Below are positions 26,254 to 35,262 of a stretch of 64,000 nucleotides of DNA, in pieces; positions within the stretch are counted from its first letter, which is position 1; each line of letters opens with the position of its first letter. The notes under the pieces are model-generated. The model was not told the origin of the DNA. It saw only the letters and a program-made list of their open reading frames with translations, and did not search any database. This stretch comes from Legionella impletisoli (GTDB lineage Bacteria > Pseudomonadota > Gammaproteobacteria > Legionellales > Legionellaceae): assembly GCF_900639875.1 (NCBI RefSeq), contig NZ_CAAAIA010000001.1:248001-312000 (forward strand), read 5' to 3'. A program made the position numbers and the translations under genes.

Positions 26254-27642
26254 CTACTCCGGTAGTTTTATATGAAACGATTTTGGCCTGGTCAGTGACT
26301 CAAAGCCTATTCTGGATAACGAACATCCCCTTCCTGAGTTTTTCACTCCTGTCCACGCTAGTGATGGATCTAAATAATCACAGCGATTAATAAAAAAAGT
26401 TCCGGTTTCAAGCCTATTTCCGATAGCTATACCTGCTTCTATATCTTTTGTGAAGACCGATGCGGTTAAACCATATTCACTATCATTCATCAGTGCGATC
26501 GCCTCTTCATCATGGGCTACCGGCATTACCCCAACTACAGGGCCAAAAGATTCTTCTGTCATCACACGCATTTGGTGATTAACTTCGGTTAAAATTTGAG
26601 GAGACAGATAAGCAGACCCCGGTTTATCTAATATATAATCTGCACTTTGAATGTGCACTTTAGCACCATCCCTTAAGGCCTCGTTAATTTGCTGTCGAAC
26701 AAAATCCGCAGAATCTGCTCTTACCATAGGACCTAACGTAGTTTGTGGATCATCTGGACGCCCAAGTATGTACTGATGCGTTAACGAAACTGCTTTGTCG
26801 ATAAACGTTTTATATATATCACGATGAACATAAATTCTTTCAATTCCACAACAGGACTGGCCAGAATTAAAAAACGCCCCATCCACCACCGTAGCGACCG
26901 CGCTATCTAGATCCGCATCATCCCGGATATAGGCTGGATCTTTTCCACCAAGCTCCAAACCAACATGAAGAAAACGCCCTGCGGCAGCTTTCTCAACCAT
27001 CTTTCCACCGGTCACCGATCCTGTAAAAGAAACGTATTGAATTTCAGGCGCTTGAATCACTTTTTCCGTATCTTGATGGGTCAAATGCAAATATTGAAAA
27101 ACACCATCCGGTAAATCAGCGTCAAAAAAAGCTTCGGCAAATCGCTCCGCTACGAGTGGTGTTTGTATTGAGTGTTTTAAAATAACAGAATTTCCTGCCA
27201 GGATCGCCGGAATAATGGCATTAATCGCCGTAAGATAAGGATAATTCCAAGGTGCAATGACCAAAGCGACCCCTAATGGTTCACGTTTTATATATCGATT
27301 AAATCCTTGCTTTTGAGGTAAACTTATCGCTTGAAGAGCCTCAGGAGCTGCTGCAATCATATATCGTGCACGCTCCTCAACCCCCTTCACTTCTCCTTCA
27401 GCGTATTGAATCGGCCGCCCCATTTGCCAACATAGCTCTTTAGCTAATATTGCTTTTTTTGCAACGAGAGCATCCATTGCACGGGTACAATATTGCTGAC
27501 GAGTCTCTAATGGAATTTTTTGCCACTGTTTCTGTGCGCGTCGAGCGTTGTCTAAGGTTTTTCTGACTTCAGATTCCGAGGAAAACGCACGTTCAACATA
27601 GACGGAGTTGTCTATAGGAGAATAAGTTTTGAATGTGTTCAT
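26254..27642 (-). CDS. NAD(P)-dependent aldehyde dehydrogenase (succinate-semialdehyde dehydrogenase-like)
   Basis: 462-residue ALDH superfamily enzyme. It has APWNYPYLTAINAIIPA, FTGSVTGGKMV (cofactor), LELGGKDP (general base Glu) and NSGQSCCGIERIYVH (nucleophile Cys). It oxidises an aldehyde to the acid; position between a glutamine-synthetase-like ligase and Fe-ADH suggests an amino- or gamma-glutamylamino-aldehyde or succinate semialdehyde. It begins 2 bases after the stop of the GS-like gene, so it is strongly coupled to it. Substrate identity is inferred only from context. Confidence 0.92.
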   Translation of the reverse strand: MNTFKTYSPIDNSVYVERAFSSESEVRKTLDNARRAQKQWQKIPLETRQQYCTRAMDALVAKKAILAKELCWQMGRPIQYAEGEVKGVEERARYMIAAAPEALQAISLPQKQGFNRYIKREPLGVALVIAPWNYPYLTAINAIIPAILAGNSVILKHSIQTPLVAERFAEAFFDADLPDGVFQYLHLTHQDTEKVIQAPEIQYVSFTGSVTGGKMVEKAAAGRFLHVGLELGGKDPAYIRDDADLDSAVATVVDGAFFNSGQSCCGIERIYVHRDIYKTFIDKAVSLTHQYILGRPDDPQTTLGPMVRADSADFVRQQINEALRDGAKVHIQSADYILDKPGSAYLSPQILTEVNHQMRVMTEESFGPVVGVMPVAHDEEAIALMNDSEYGLTASVFTKDIEAGIAIGNRLETGTFFINRCDYLDPSLAWTGVKNSGRGCSLSRIGFESLTRPKSFHIKLPE

Positions 27643-27644
27643 GA

Positions 27645-29018
27645 TTAAATAATCTCAAAGTATCGATCTAATTCCCAGTCGGTGATATGACGACGAAATT
27701 CACGCTCTTCCCATTCTCTCGTAGATGCAAAATGCTCAACAAAGTCACTGCCGAATAACTCATGCGCTGCTTTTGAAGATTTTAAATTTTGCGAGGCTTC
27801 CCATAATGTTCCTGGGAGAGCTAAGTCTTTAGGGTGTTGTTGAGCATAAGAATTGCCTTTTACTTCAGGTAGTGTTTCAAGTTCATGTTCAATGCCATAT
27901 AACCCTGACCCTAGAGCTGCAGCTAAAGCCAAGTAAGGATTCGCATCCGCTGAGCCTAATCGATATTCAATTCTTTGGGATTTATCATTCCCGGGGATGA
28001 TTCGAAGAGCTGTAGTTCGATTTTCAACGCCCCAGGTGGCATCGGTTGGAGCCCAGAAACCCGGAATTAATCGAGTATAACTATTTACGGTGGGTGATAA
28101 CATCGCTAACAATTGTGGCATTAAATGCTGTTGTCCTGCTAAAAAATGATATTGAGTTTTGCTCATATTATACGACTGACTTGGATCATAAAACGCAGAT
28201 TCTCTGGTATCTTTATGACATAGTGATAGATGGATATGTCCACTTTGACCAGGATAATTGGGCGACCATTTCGCCATGAAAGTAGCCATTTTATGATTCC
28301 TCTGGGCCAGCACTTTCATAAAGGTTTTAAATAAGGCCGCCTTATCGCCCGCATTCACAACTTGATCCACTGAAAGTGCTGCTTCAATAACACCAGGACC
28401 TGTTTCGGTATGTAATCCCTCTATAGGGAAATCCATGACCTCACCCATTTGAAGAATTTGATGATAAAATTCGGCATGAACAGTATTACGAATAATGGAA
28501 TAACCAAAAAAATCGGGTGTGATTGGTTTTAAATGACGAAATCCTTTTTCACGTATACTATCAGGGGTTTCATCAAAAAGAAAAAACTCATATTCTAACG
28601 CAGCAAAGGCATCAAATCCCATTTGCGATGCTTTTTCCATGGTTCGTTTTAATACACCTCTTGGACAAAGCGCTTCGGCTTTTCCAGCAAATTCTGCGAT
28701 AAACAATAGTTGATTTTCTTCAAAGACCAGCTCACGACAAGTATTCGGTAAAATCCGGACTTCTGCGTCAGGATATCCCGTATGCCATCCGGTGTATTTT
28801 GAATTGTCATATAGCTTATCTTTAGAATCCCAACCCAAAATGACATCGCAAAAAGCAAATCCATTGTCTAGGGCAGAAAAAAATTTATTTCTCCCCATAT
28901 ACTTGCCAAGCATTACACCATCAATATCAAAAATTCCAACTTTAACATGCGTTAATTGCCGTTCTTCAACAATACGCTTGGCATCTTCAATCGTTTTCAC
29001 ATCCCTAGGATTTAACAT
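27645..29018 (-). CDS. glutamine synthetase family protein (gamma-glutamylpolyamine/ethanolamide synthetase-like)
   Basis: 457 residues from ATG 29018 with AAAGGA 6 bases upstream; the frame extends 14 codons further without a site. The glutamine synthetase catalytic domain has EYEFFLFDE, SGHIHLSL and a late EYRLGSADANPYLALAAAL. The N-terminal part (VGIFDIDGVMLGKYM) is that of the PuuA/GlnA3-like subgroup, which ligates glutamate to an amine rather than ammonia. First gene of the operon with ALDH and Fe-ADH. The amine substrate (putrescine, ethanolamine or other) is not determined. Confidence 0.88.
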   Translation of the reverse strand: MLNPRDVKTIEDAKRIVEERQLTHVKVGIFDIDGVMLGKYMGRNKFFSALDNGFAFCDVILGWDSKDKLYDNSKYTGWHTGYPDAEVRILPNTCRELVFEENQLLFIAEFAGKAEALCPRGVLKRTMEKASQMGFDAFAALEYEFFLFDETPDSIREKGFRHLKPITPDFFGYSIIRNTVHAEFYHQILQMGEVMDFPIEGLHTETGPGVIEAALSVDQVVNAGDKAALFKTFMKVLAQRNHKMATFMAKWSPNYPGQSGHIHLSLCHKDTRESAFYDPSQSYNMSKTQYHFLAGQQHLMPQLLAMLSPTVNSYTRLIPGFWAPTDATWGVENRTTALRIIPGNDKSQRIEYRLGSADANPYLALAAALGSGLYGIEHELETLPEVKGNSYAQQHPKDLALPGTLWEASQNLKSSKAAHELFGSDFVEHFASTREWEEREFRRHITDWELDRYFEII

Positions 29019-29166
29019 TCTAAGTCCTTTATACTGGTTAGATTCCTGGCAGGCACGCATTACTGCCCACTAGCTTTTTGTGAATGATATTAGCAGGTTG
29101 TGTTTTAAATTGCAGCGGGAAATGAAAGTAATTTTTGGTAGTGGATTAGAAAATGAATGGAAGCAG

Positions 29167-29195
29167 GAGCATGCTGCTTGAATCGCAACATGCTC
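29167..29195 (-). terminator. hairpin after the small proline/glycine-rich membrane protein
   Basis: An 11-bp stem with one mismatch (10 of 11 pairs) and a 7-base loop begins 13 bases after the stop at 29208. There is no clear T-run, so its role as a terminator is tentative. Confidence 0.4.
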
Positions 29196-29207
29196 TATGA
29201 TCACCTT

Positions 29208-29459
29208 TTATTGGCTGCCACCTCCCTGTGCACCACCTTGACCGCCCCCACCATTTTTCGTTGGAGATTCAACATCAGGTAAAGAAACTTTAGGGGTTTC
29301 CACCTGTATGTTGGTTTCAGGTGTGGCTGGAGAAGTCATTGGGACAGGGGTTGTTGCCCTTGGTGCGCTAAAGAAATAATACAACGCAACTGCAGCTATT
29401 AAAACAATAATGATAATCGCCACAATCGCTACAACATTACTTGAATCGTTGTTGGCCAT
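29208..29459 (-). CDS. small single-pass membrane protein with Pro/Thr-rich and Gly-rich tail
   Basis: 83 residues from ATG 29459 with AGGAGAG 5 bases upstream; the frame extends seven codons more. One long hydrophobic helix at about residues 9-29 is followed by a Pro/Thr/Val-rich segment and a tail of repeated Gly/Gln. No known family. The topology suggests a short cytosolic N-terminus and a flexible periplasmic tail. Confidence 0.65.
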   Translation of the reverse strand: MANNDSSNVVAIVAIIIIVLIAAVALYYFFSAPRATTPVPMTSPATPETNIQVETPKVSLPDVESPTKNGGGGQGGAQGGGSQ

Positions 29460-29531
29460 AATACTCTCCTTGTATTGCATGCCTATTTATTATAGCACAG
29501 CACCCGAAATACCAGAGTATCGCCTTATAAA

Positions 29532-29735
29532 CTAATGCGCAGGACTCGGTGAACGGTTGCAGTTTTCTGAAGAAGATTCCGTTACTTTATAAAAGTTCAA
29601 TAAAGACTGTTCTGAAACAAAATTTATACCAGTGATAATACTCAATGAGATTAAGGTAGCGGCACTTGTTTTTGCTGTGTCAGAAGCCACCACTTTAAAA
29701 AGATGCTGGGCGGGTTTGAAAAATGCAGAGGGCAT
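29532..29735 (-). CDS. hypothetical small membrane protein
   Basis: 67 residues with AAAGGA 7 bases before the ATG, which supports a real gene. It has one moderately hydrophobic stretch (about residues 23-40) and a polar Ser/Asn tail. No recognised family. It lies alone between a small membrane protein and the mitochondrial-carrier-like gene, all on the minus strand. Confidence 0.5.
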   Translation of the reverse strand: MPSAFFKPAQHLFKVVASDTAKTSAATLISLSIITGINFVSEQSLLNFYKVTESSSENCNRSPSPAH

Positions 29736-29831
29736 ATTGAAGTCCTTTAAGTATTTTGCTCCAGAAATATTACCAGAGCAAAAAAATTTTACAATAATCT
29801 TAGGTTAAGTAATGGCCAATTTGACTCAAAT

Positions 29832-30974
29832 TTATTTTCTTGGATTGGCTTGGCTTGTTTCAGATACTTCTTCAATCTTAGGCATTGAGACTTCAGGTTT
29901 TGCAAAAAAACCATGAGAACTGGCACTACCTCGGCTCACTGCCGCAGGTCGCTCAAATACACGAGCCAACGGTTCAGATCCTAGAGCGGCATTAATACCC
30001 GATACAATAGCAAACGTTGCACCTGTTCTACCCATTCTCAAAGGAGCTTGTACAGTAAATTCTTTGAATACTTCTTTTACAGCATTAACAAAGCCAACGG
30101 ATCGCATGTAGGTCAAGGATTGTCTAGTGAAATCCATGAAAGTAGGCGGTTGCAACGTTCCATTGACAACCAATGTTTTAGCTAAGAACACATCTCGCAT
30201 ATAAGCAAAAGGATAGGATACAACCGCGGCAGACATGCCACTTGCAAGCCCCGCAAGAAGATGTCTTGTTGCATTATTTCCCGGCAAAACCTGAGCAAAT
30301 TGCTCCTCCAAAAGACACAAAGCCGCGAAATTGGTTAATCCCGCACCATAACGCATTCCAAATCCAGTTGTTGATAACTTTCTCAAATTGTTAGGTGATT
30401 TCCAATTAAAACTCGAATCAATCACATTCAGTTTACGAAGTTGTGCTTTATTATCTGAGATTTGCGTTACCAGTACGTCACCCAGTGCGAAAGCAGATAC
30501 ATATCCAATGTCACGTTTAAAATTTTTTACCGGTTTTTTATGTGCTTGAGATGGCTCACTGGCCAGTTCTTCTGAGGCATATGTTTCAGTCACCTCATGA
30601 ACATTTCCCTTTTTTGTACTCGACGTAGCTCCTGTAACATAAGCGGTTCTCATGCTAGAGCCTGTCCAGTTACTAATCATACCAACATATAAACCTCGAA
30701 CAGCCGCCAAAACTCCAGGTTTTTGATTGGGAGGTAAAGCTTGCCCATATCGCATAAAATTCGCCATCAAGCCATTCAGCGGACTTTGCACTAAGGCAAC
30801 GGTTGTACTTGTTGTCACCAACAAGGTGCCAAAGTTAGCGACTTGCCAACCTACTTGTACCAATCGATCAGTCATCGGAACATAGGTAGCTACTTCAGGA
30901 TTTTCTATAGCAGAAGGCGTTTTTTTTGCATTTGGCATAATAATAGACACTGTATCTGGTTGTATTGTAGTCAC
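29832..30974 (-). CDS. mitochondrial-carrier-like protein, candidate effector (LncP-type)
   Basis: 380 residues. The central region has the rhythm of mitochondrial carrier repeats: VQSPLNGLMANFMRYGQ then GLYVGMISNWTGSSMRTAYV (repeat 1, about 60-115), HLLAGLASGMSAAVVSYPFAYMR (split here only by length; about 238-260, repeat 2/3 helix with the P-x-x-x-x-R signature) and PLRMGRTGATFAI (311-323). The acidic residue of the usual PX[DE]XX[KR] motif is replaced. Carriers of this eukaryotic family are rare in bacteria; Legionella LncP is a known effector that enters host mitochondria. N- and C-terminal extensions are polar. Substrate and translocation are unproven. Confidence 0.6.
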   Translation of the reverse strand: MTTIQPDTVSIIMPNAKKTPSAIENPEVATYVPMTDRLVQVGWQVANFGTLLVTTSTTVALVQSPLNGLMANFMRYGQALPPNQKPGVLAAVRGLYVGMISNWTGSSMRTAYVTGATSSTKKGNVHEVTETYASEELASEPSQAHKKPVKNFKRDIGYVSAFALGDVLVTQISDNKAQLRKLNVIDSSFNWKSPNNLRKLSTTGFGMRYGAGLTNFAALCLLEEQFAQVLPGNNATRHLLAGLASGMSAAVVSYPFAYMRDVFLAKTLVVNGTLQPPTFMDFTRQSLTYMRSVGFVNAVKEVFKEFTVQAPLRMGRTGATFAIVSGINAALGSEPLARVFERPAAVSRGSASSHGFFAKPEVSMPKIEEVSETSQANPRK

Positions 30975-31137
30975 TCATTATAATTAATCAACATTAAGAA
31001 ACGATTAAGGAAAATCCTTAAATAACAGCCAAACCGCTTAAAAAATGCGGTTACAAACAAATTTATGCCCGCTTTAGCCAAATTTTATTTATTGACTACA
31101 CTTTAAAATATAAAGGCTCTATACAGGCACTTATCTT

Positions 31138-33276
31138 ATGGCAAATCCTGATCTGCAAGAATTACTTTCTGCACAAGCGCTTCTAGCCACAAACTGGTTT
31201 GAGAAGCAAAAATCCATTATCAAACAAACCTATCCTCTTCCCATCGCACATAGCTTGGAGGAGGTAGATGAGCGTCAAGAAAAACTTCATGAATTAAATA
31301 AGAAGCTGGAAAAAACTGAAATTACTGCTTTACATAATCTTAATGAGTTCTTTGCAAAAGAACGCATTATGATTGCTAACATCGATAAATTAAGAACTAT
31401 TTTAAGTTCTGATGAGGTACAAAAAGAATTACATAAACTCGACCCAAAGGAACAACAGTTCTTTAAACAGTATTTAAATCAGTTGACTGAACTAATCGAC
31501 GCCTATCAAACCATTAATTTTCATAAACCCTTGGCAAACCCCAGTGCTTCAACCGATGAGGTAGTTAATGAAATGGAGTCTTTAATCACCAGTAAACAAT
31601 TTAAAGACTACACCGCCAGAATGATCCCGCTCATTTTGGATTTTCCCGAACTTCAAAAGATGAATAACAAAAAAATTACCCAAGCACTTAACACTCAATC
31701 TTATCAATTCAGTGATCGTCTATCGTTTGAAGCGCGTGCAGTGATTCCTGTGCAACATATTATGCGCTATCAATTACAGTTAAATGAAATTGTTAATACA
31801 TTAAATTCATTTGATAAGCTCATTAAAGAATCAGAATCCATTGAATCTCTATCCAGTTTGGATGCACGAATGTCACTGGACAGCAATCTGACTCCTCTAT
31901 CTATCCCTTCTCGTGACACGTTATCAAGAGCCTCTACTACGGCTTCTATGGCATTAGAACGAGCTATTGAAATTGCATCGGTTGCGAATATAGAAAAAGA
32001 AAAAAGGGATGTTGCTGAGTTAGCACTCAGAGAAATTGCGTCTGAAGCTTATAAACATCCTGAGGTTATGCTTCAGAAAATTCTTGAACTCAATCTAAAT
32101 AGTCCAAACCAACGTGTTAATGGGATTGCGACAAAACATTTTGATGTGTATCTTAAAACAATTCTATCCACTGTCTATCGAGATCAATTCTCACTTCCTG
32201 AGCACTCTGAAGAATTAGAAGTAAATTCAGAAAACAAAATACTGATTTATGAGGCTTTGGGGATAACCAATTTTTCAGAACCGATCGATAGAATTGAACC
32301 CTCTTTGTTTAAGCCTGAATCTCTTGACAAACTGTATACCAAAAACAAGAATCCGCTTTGGTTGGTTTTAAAAAGCACAAAACCGATTGATGAAACGTTT
32401 AGTGCTGAGGATAAAATAAAAACGTTACAACAACTTGCTGAAGTATATAAAGCTGGGAAAATGGGGAAAACTGAGAAATACCTTGGAGCTTATGAATTAG
32501 CCAAAACCGCTTACGCCATAGCAGAACAATATCCTGAAGCAATTGCATTAGCAAAAGAAAGTTTTGGCCCGCAAAGTCCATTAGGCACATGGATCATTAA
32601 GAAACATGAGGAGCACAAAAAGCCTAAAGAAGCCTTGCAAGCCGCACTATTTTTATCTGATGTTCGAAATTTAGTACGACAAGATGAATCCATACTTCCA
32701 AGTAAGTTATTAGAGATCCGATCGTTTTCAATCAGCCCTGTTGAGCAATCAGCTATGGAATTCATCCCTATTAGCACTCCCTCTGAATCTTTTACGCCAC
32801 TTCCAATAGAAGATATTCGTTCTGAAATTCAACAAGAAGAACCTTCAATCGAATTTGAAACAGATCTTCAAAGTGAATTTAAAGACGAAAAAGAGTTAAA
32901 TGCTGAAAAGACTTTAGAGGCTTTAAAAGATTTTTCTAAACAATATCAAGGTCATAAAGACAAAGGACTAGTGAGATTCTGTAAGATAATAGAACAACAG
33001 CGAATGAGCGGTCATACAGCTATGGAACAATTGGCTAAAATTAACCAAGAACTTTTAGCACAAGCTCAAAAAAGTCCAAAAACGTATAAATTAACAACTT
33101 GCTTTTTTGGTGAAACTCCTAAGAAAAGCCCAATGCATGTTATCTATGAGAAATTCCGTACAGGTCTAAGAATTACCTCTCCCAAAGACGTTGAAACGTT
33201 AGCCGATACTGTTCGGTCAAAAACACCGAGCACCAAGCCCCAAATGGACGAATCACCCAAGTCATTTAAACCTTAG
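31138..33276 (+). CDS. large effector-like protein with DH (RhoGEF)-like N-terminal domain
   Basis: 712 residues, hydrophilic and helical, without signal peptide or membrane helix. Residues about 60-230 resemble a Dbl-homology domain: QQFFKQYLNQLTELIDAY (109-126) in the position of conserved region 1, and RAVIPVQHIMRYQLQLNEIV (200-219), which matches the conserved KPVQRIxRYPLLLxEL helix. Such domains activate Rho-family GTPases. The rest (about 270-700) is unrecognised; an acidic stretch (EELEVNSE, QQEEPSIEFE) and a Lys/Pro/Ser-rich tail follow. Absence from ordinary bacterial metabolism and the neighbourhood suggest a host-directed effector. The start has no strong Shine-Dalgarno. Confidence 0.65.
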   Translation: MANPDLQELLSAQALLATNWFEKQKSIIKQTYPLPIAHSLEEVDERQEKLHELNKKLEKTEITALHNLNEFFAKERIMIANIDKLRTILSSDEVQKELHKLDPKEQQFFKQYLNQLTELIDAYQTINFHKPLANPSASTDEVVNEMESLITSKQFKDYTARMIPLILDFPELQKMNNKKITQALNTQSYQFSDRLSFEARAVIPVQHIMRYQLQLNEIVNTLNSFDKLIKESESIESLSSLDARMSLDSNLTPLSIPSRDTLSRASTTASMALERAIEIASVANIEKEKRDVAELALREIASEAYKHPEVMLQKILELNLNSPNQRVNGIATKHFDVYLKTILSTVYRDQFSLPEHSEELEVNSENKILIYEALGITNFSEPIDRIEPSLFKPESLDKLYTKNKNPLWLVLKSTKPIDETFSAEDKIKTLQQLAEVYKAGKMGKTEKYLGAYELAKTAYAIAEQYPEAIALAKESFGPQSPLGTWIIKKHEEHKKPKEALQAALFLSDVRNLVRQDESILPSKLLEIRSFSISPVEQSAMEFIPISTPSESFTPLPIEDIRSEIQQEEPSIEFETDLQSEFKDEKELNAEKTLEALKDFSKQYQGHKDKGLVRFCKIIEQQRMSGHTAMEQLAKINQELLAQAQKSPKTYKLTTCFFGETPKKSPMHVIYEKFRTGLRITSPKDVETLADTVRSKTPSTKPQMDESPKSFKP

Positions 33277-33512
33277 GGTCTGATGGCATTTCATCATAAA
33301 AAAACCTTGCCAAGGGCCAAGATATCTGAGAATAATAAAACTTGGGATTAAGTTTGGCTGCAGATTATGGTTTACGGATTTAGTATAAAACGCTCATGGC
33401 CTAGGTGATTTATTAAATCATGTAATTAGCACTATGTTGCCAACTAAGTCAACGGACTTTTTGGTGCTCTCTTAGACATCAAAAAAAATGATTATGTGAA
33501 AGGAGACTCACT
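33277..33512. other. intergenic region, no gene seen
   Basis: 236 bases between two effector candidates. I see no gene. It ends in a strong AAAGGAGA site before the next ATG. No promoter is assigned. Confidence 0.5.
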
Positions 33513-34952
33513 ATGCCCAAGAATCCAGCTCAAGCATTTACTGCAGCCAAAGCAACCGCTAGGTTAAACGTTCCAACGCTTTCTATTCCTACTACACAGC
33601 GCATTGAAGCAGAAGATCTTCCTACCCCAAGGTGGACTGGCCATCCTAAGTTCACCTTTGCTGTTACTGAACGAGGTGAAGGATTTAGCTCTGAAGATTT
33701 TAGCCTCCTTTCTGTTAATGAACATTTTCGTTATGCGCGCTCCAGCAATCGCGTTGGCCATGCTGCTATTTTTACCAACCCCCATGGTAAAACACACGCA
33801 TGGCAATGGCATTTACCTGGTGGCGCTGATGGTGCTCCTAGTGTCGTTGGCCTCCATGATTTTGAGGCGATTAAACGTTTTGGACGAGTCGTTTATCGTG
33901 CAAAAGATGCCGATGGAAAAACATGGTACTCGAAACGTACCACTCATGCTCATGTCAAGTTAGATGGGGCCTTAGCCGATACGGAATTAGATCTAGCCTA
34001 TTTTTCCGAAGGAGAAGACGAAAAGGAGCCTTTTTGGGGAAGCTCTAAACGCACAAATCGATTTAAAAATCGTGACGCAGAACGAATCGGACATATGCAA
34101 AAGGGTGGCCATTGGATGACGATTAATTATGAATCCGTTGTTAGTCGGGAAGCACAAGGAAAACGCTCAAAAAGCCAAAATGAAGTTATGGGCCGTTCTG
34201 CTCGAGATGCGTATGAAGAATATTTTGGCGAAATGGAAGATACTCTAGCCCCCGAAATGAAAGAGATATTGCAGCGCGCGTTTCTAGCAGATATTCGCAA
34301 ATATCCTGAGTGCCAGTATCGGCCTGAGTGGTTACACGCTTATGCCCACTCCTTAACGCCTTTAGAGGTTGATCCACAAGTCAGTGAAAATCTTGGTGCT
34401 GCTCCTAAGTGGACCAATACTGAGATGATGGTTTTAGAACGGATTGCGAAATGGTTTACTTTAAAGCAAGAGCGCGGCACCACGGTTAAAATTAAAACCT
34501 TATTTGAAATGCTTGGTGAATCCGAATTAATTAATGTTATTAAATTTGATGTTAGTGTGGAGTTTCATCGACGTTGTATCCATTTTATGCAAGAGCTCGA
34601 TGCGTTTCAAAAATTTCCAGTCTTTAGAAAAGCATCTGACTTGGCACAAGCCACCGGAATAAGTTATGCGCTATTGCATGGAGTTCCTCCAGTTAGCCAA
34701 CAAATTGTTCGAAAAGAACCTGATGCACCAAGAAGTAGCCATCTGCACCGAAGGCATCGGTTTTTTAAACCCCAAGAAGCCAGAGGACATGCCTCTTCAG
34801 CAGTTGCCGCAACGGCTGAAGCCGAAGCGTCTAGCGAGTCTTTGACAACGAGAGATAGACGTCTCTTAGACAGAAATCTAACAAACAAAAATCCCCTGAG
34901 CCATTTACATCGAGATACAATACATGAAACGAGTCATCCAACCTTAAAGTAA
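33513..34952 (+). CDS. hypothetical protein with possible His-Me-finger nuclease-like motif
   Basis: 479 residues, no signal peptide or membrane helix. A strong AAAGGAGA site precedes the ATG. Residues 270-310 read RPEWLHAYAHSLTP, then DPQVSENLGAAPKW, then NTEMMVLER. The H-x3-H...PQxxxNL...W...E order is reminiscent of the DNA/RNA non-specific endonuclease or other His-Me-finger cores, but the canonical RGH is absent, so this is weak. The N-terminal half is rich in His/Trp/Gly and looks globular; the C-terminus is Arg/His/Ser-rich and unstructured. No family recognised with certainty. Confidence 0.7.
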   Translation: MPKNPAQAFTAAKATARLNVPTLSIPTTQRIEAEDLPTPRWTGHPKFTFAVTERGEGFSSEDFSLLSVNEHFRYARSSNRVGHAAIFTNPHGKTHAWQWHLPGGADGAPSVVGLHDFEAIKRFGRVVYRAKDADGKTWYSKRTTHAHVKLDGALADTELDLAYFSEGEDEKEPFWGSSKRTNRFKNRDAERIGHMQKGGHWMTINYESVVSREAQGKRSKSQNEVMGRSARDAYEEYFGEMEDTLAPEMKEILQRAFLADIRKYPECQYRPEWLHAYAHSLTPLEVDPQVSENLGAAPKWTNTEMMVLERIAKWFTLKQERGTTVKIKTLFEMLGESELINVIKFDVSVEFHRRCIHFMQELDAFQKFPVFRKASDLAQATGISYALLHGVPPVSQQIVRKEPDAPRSSHLHRRHRFFKPQEARGHASSAVAATAEAEASSESLTTRDRRLLDRNLTNKNPLSHLHRDTIHETSHPTLK

Positions 34953-34965
34953 CTATCAAAACTTG

Positions 34966-34982
34966 AGCCACGACCCGTGGCT
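34966..34982 (+). terminator. intrinsic terminator
   Basis: A 7-bp stem AGCCACG/CGTGGCT with a 3-base loop, 13 bases after the stop of the 479-residue gene, followed by an AT-rich run ending in TTTT. Confidence 0.6.
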
Positions 34983-35262
34983 TAATATTCCTTTTGGTGT
35001 GAACCCATAAAACGTCTACCTAAGGATCAAAGCGTATTAAGTTATGAGTCGCCCTATTTTAATTTTAATAATTATCAATAAGTTAATAATAAATCTGACA
35101 TTTTACGCCTTGTATAGAACGCAACGTGGGTGTAAATTTATAACGAATTATAAAAGCGAAACTTTTTGTATCGGATCCATTCAAAATAAGCCTGTTCGAT
35201 ATCAGCAACATTTGGGTTTTTCTGATATCGAACTTACATTAATTAATCGAGCTGGTTTCATT

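Noticed and set aside
28046-28279. 77-codon plus-strand frame inside the glutamine-synthetase-like gene
   Set aside because: Antisense shadow without ribosome site.
35044-35262. N-terminal 73-residue extension of the SLC13-type transporter
   Set aside because: The extra residues are not family-like and the internal ATG at 35263 starts exactly where the transporter topology begins.
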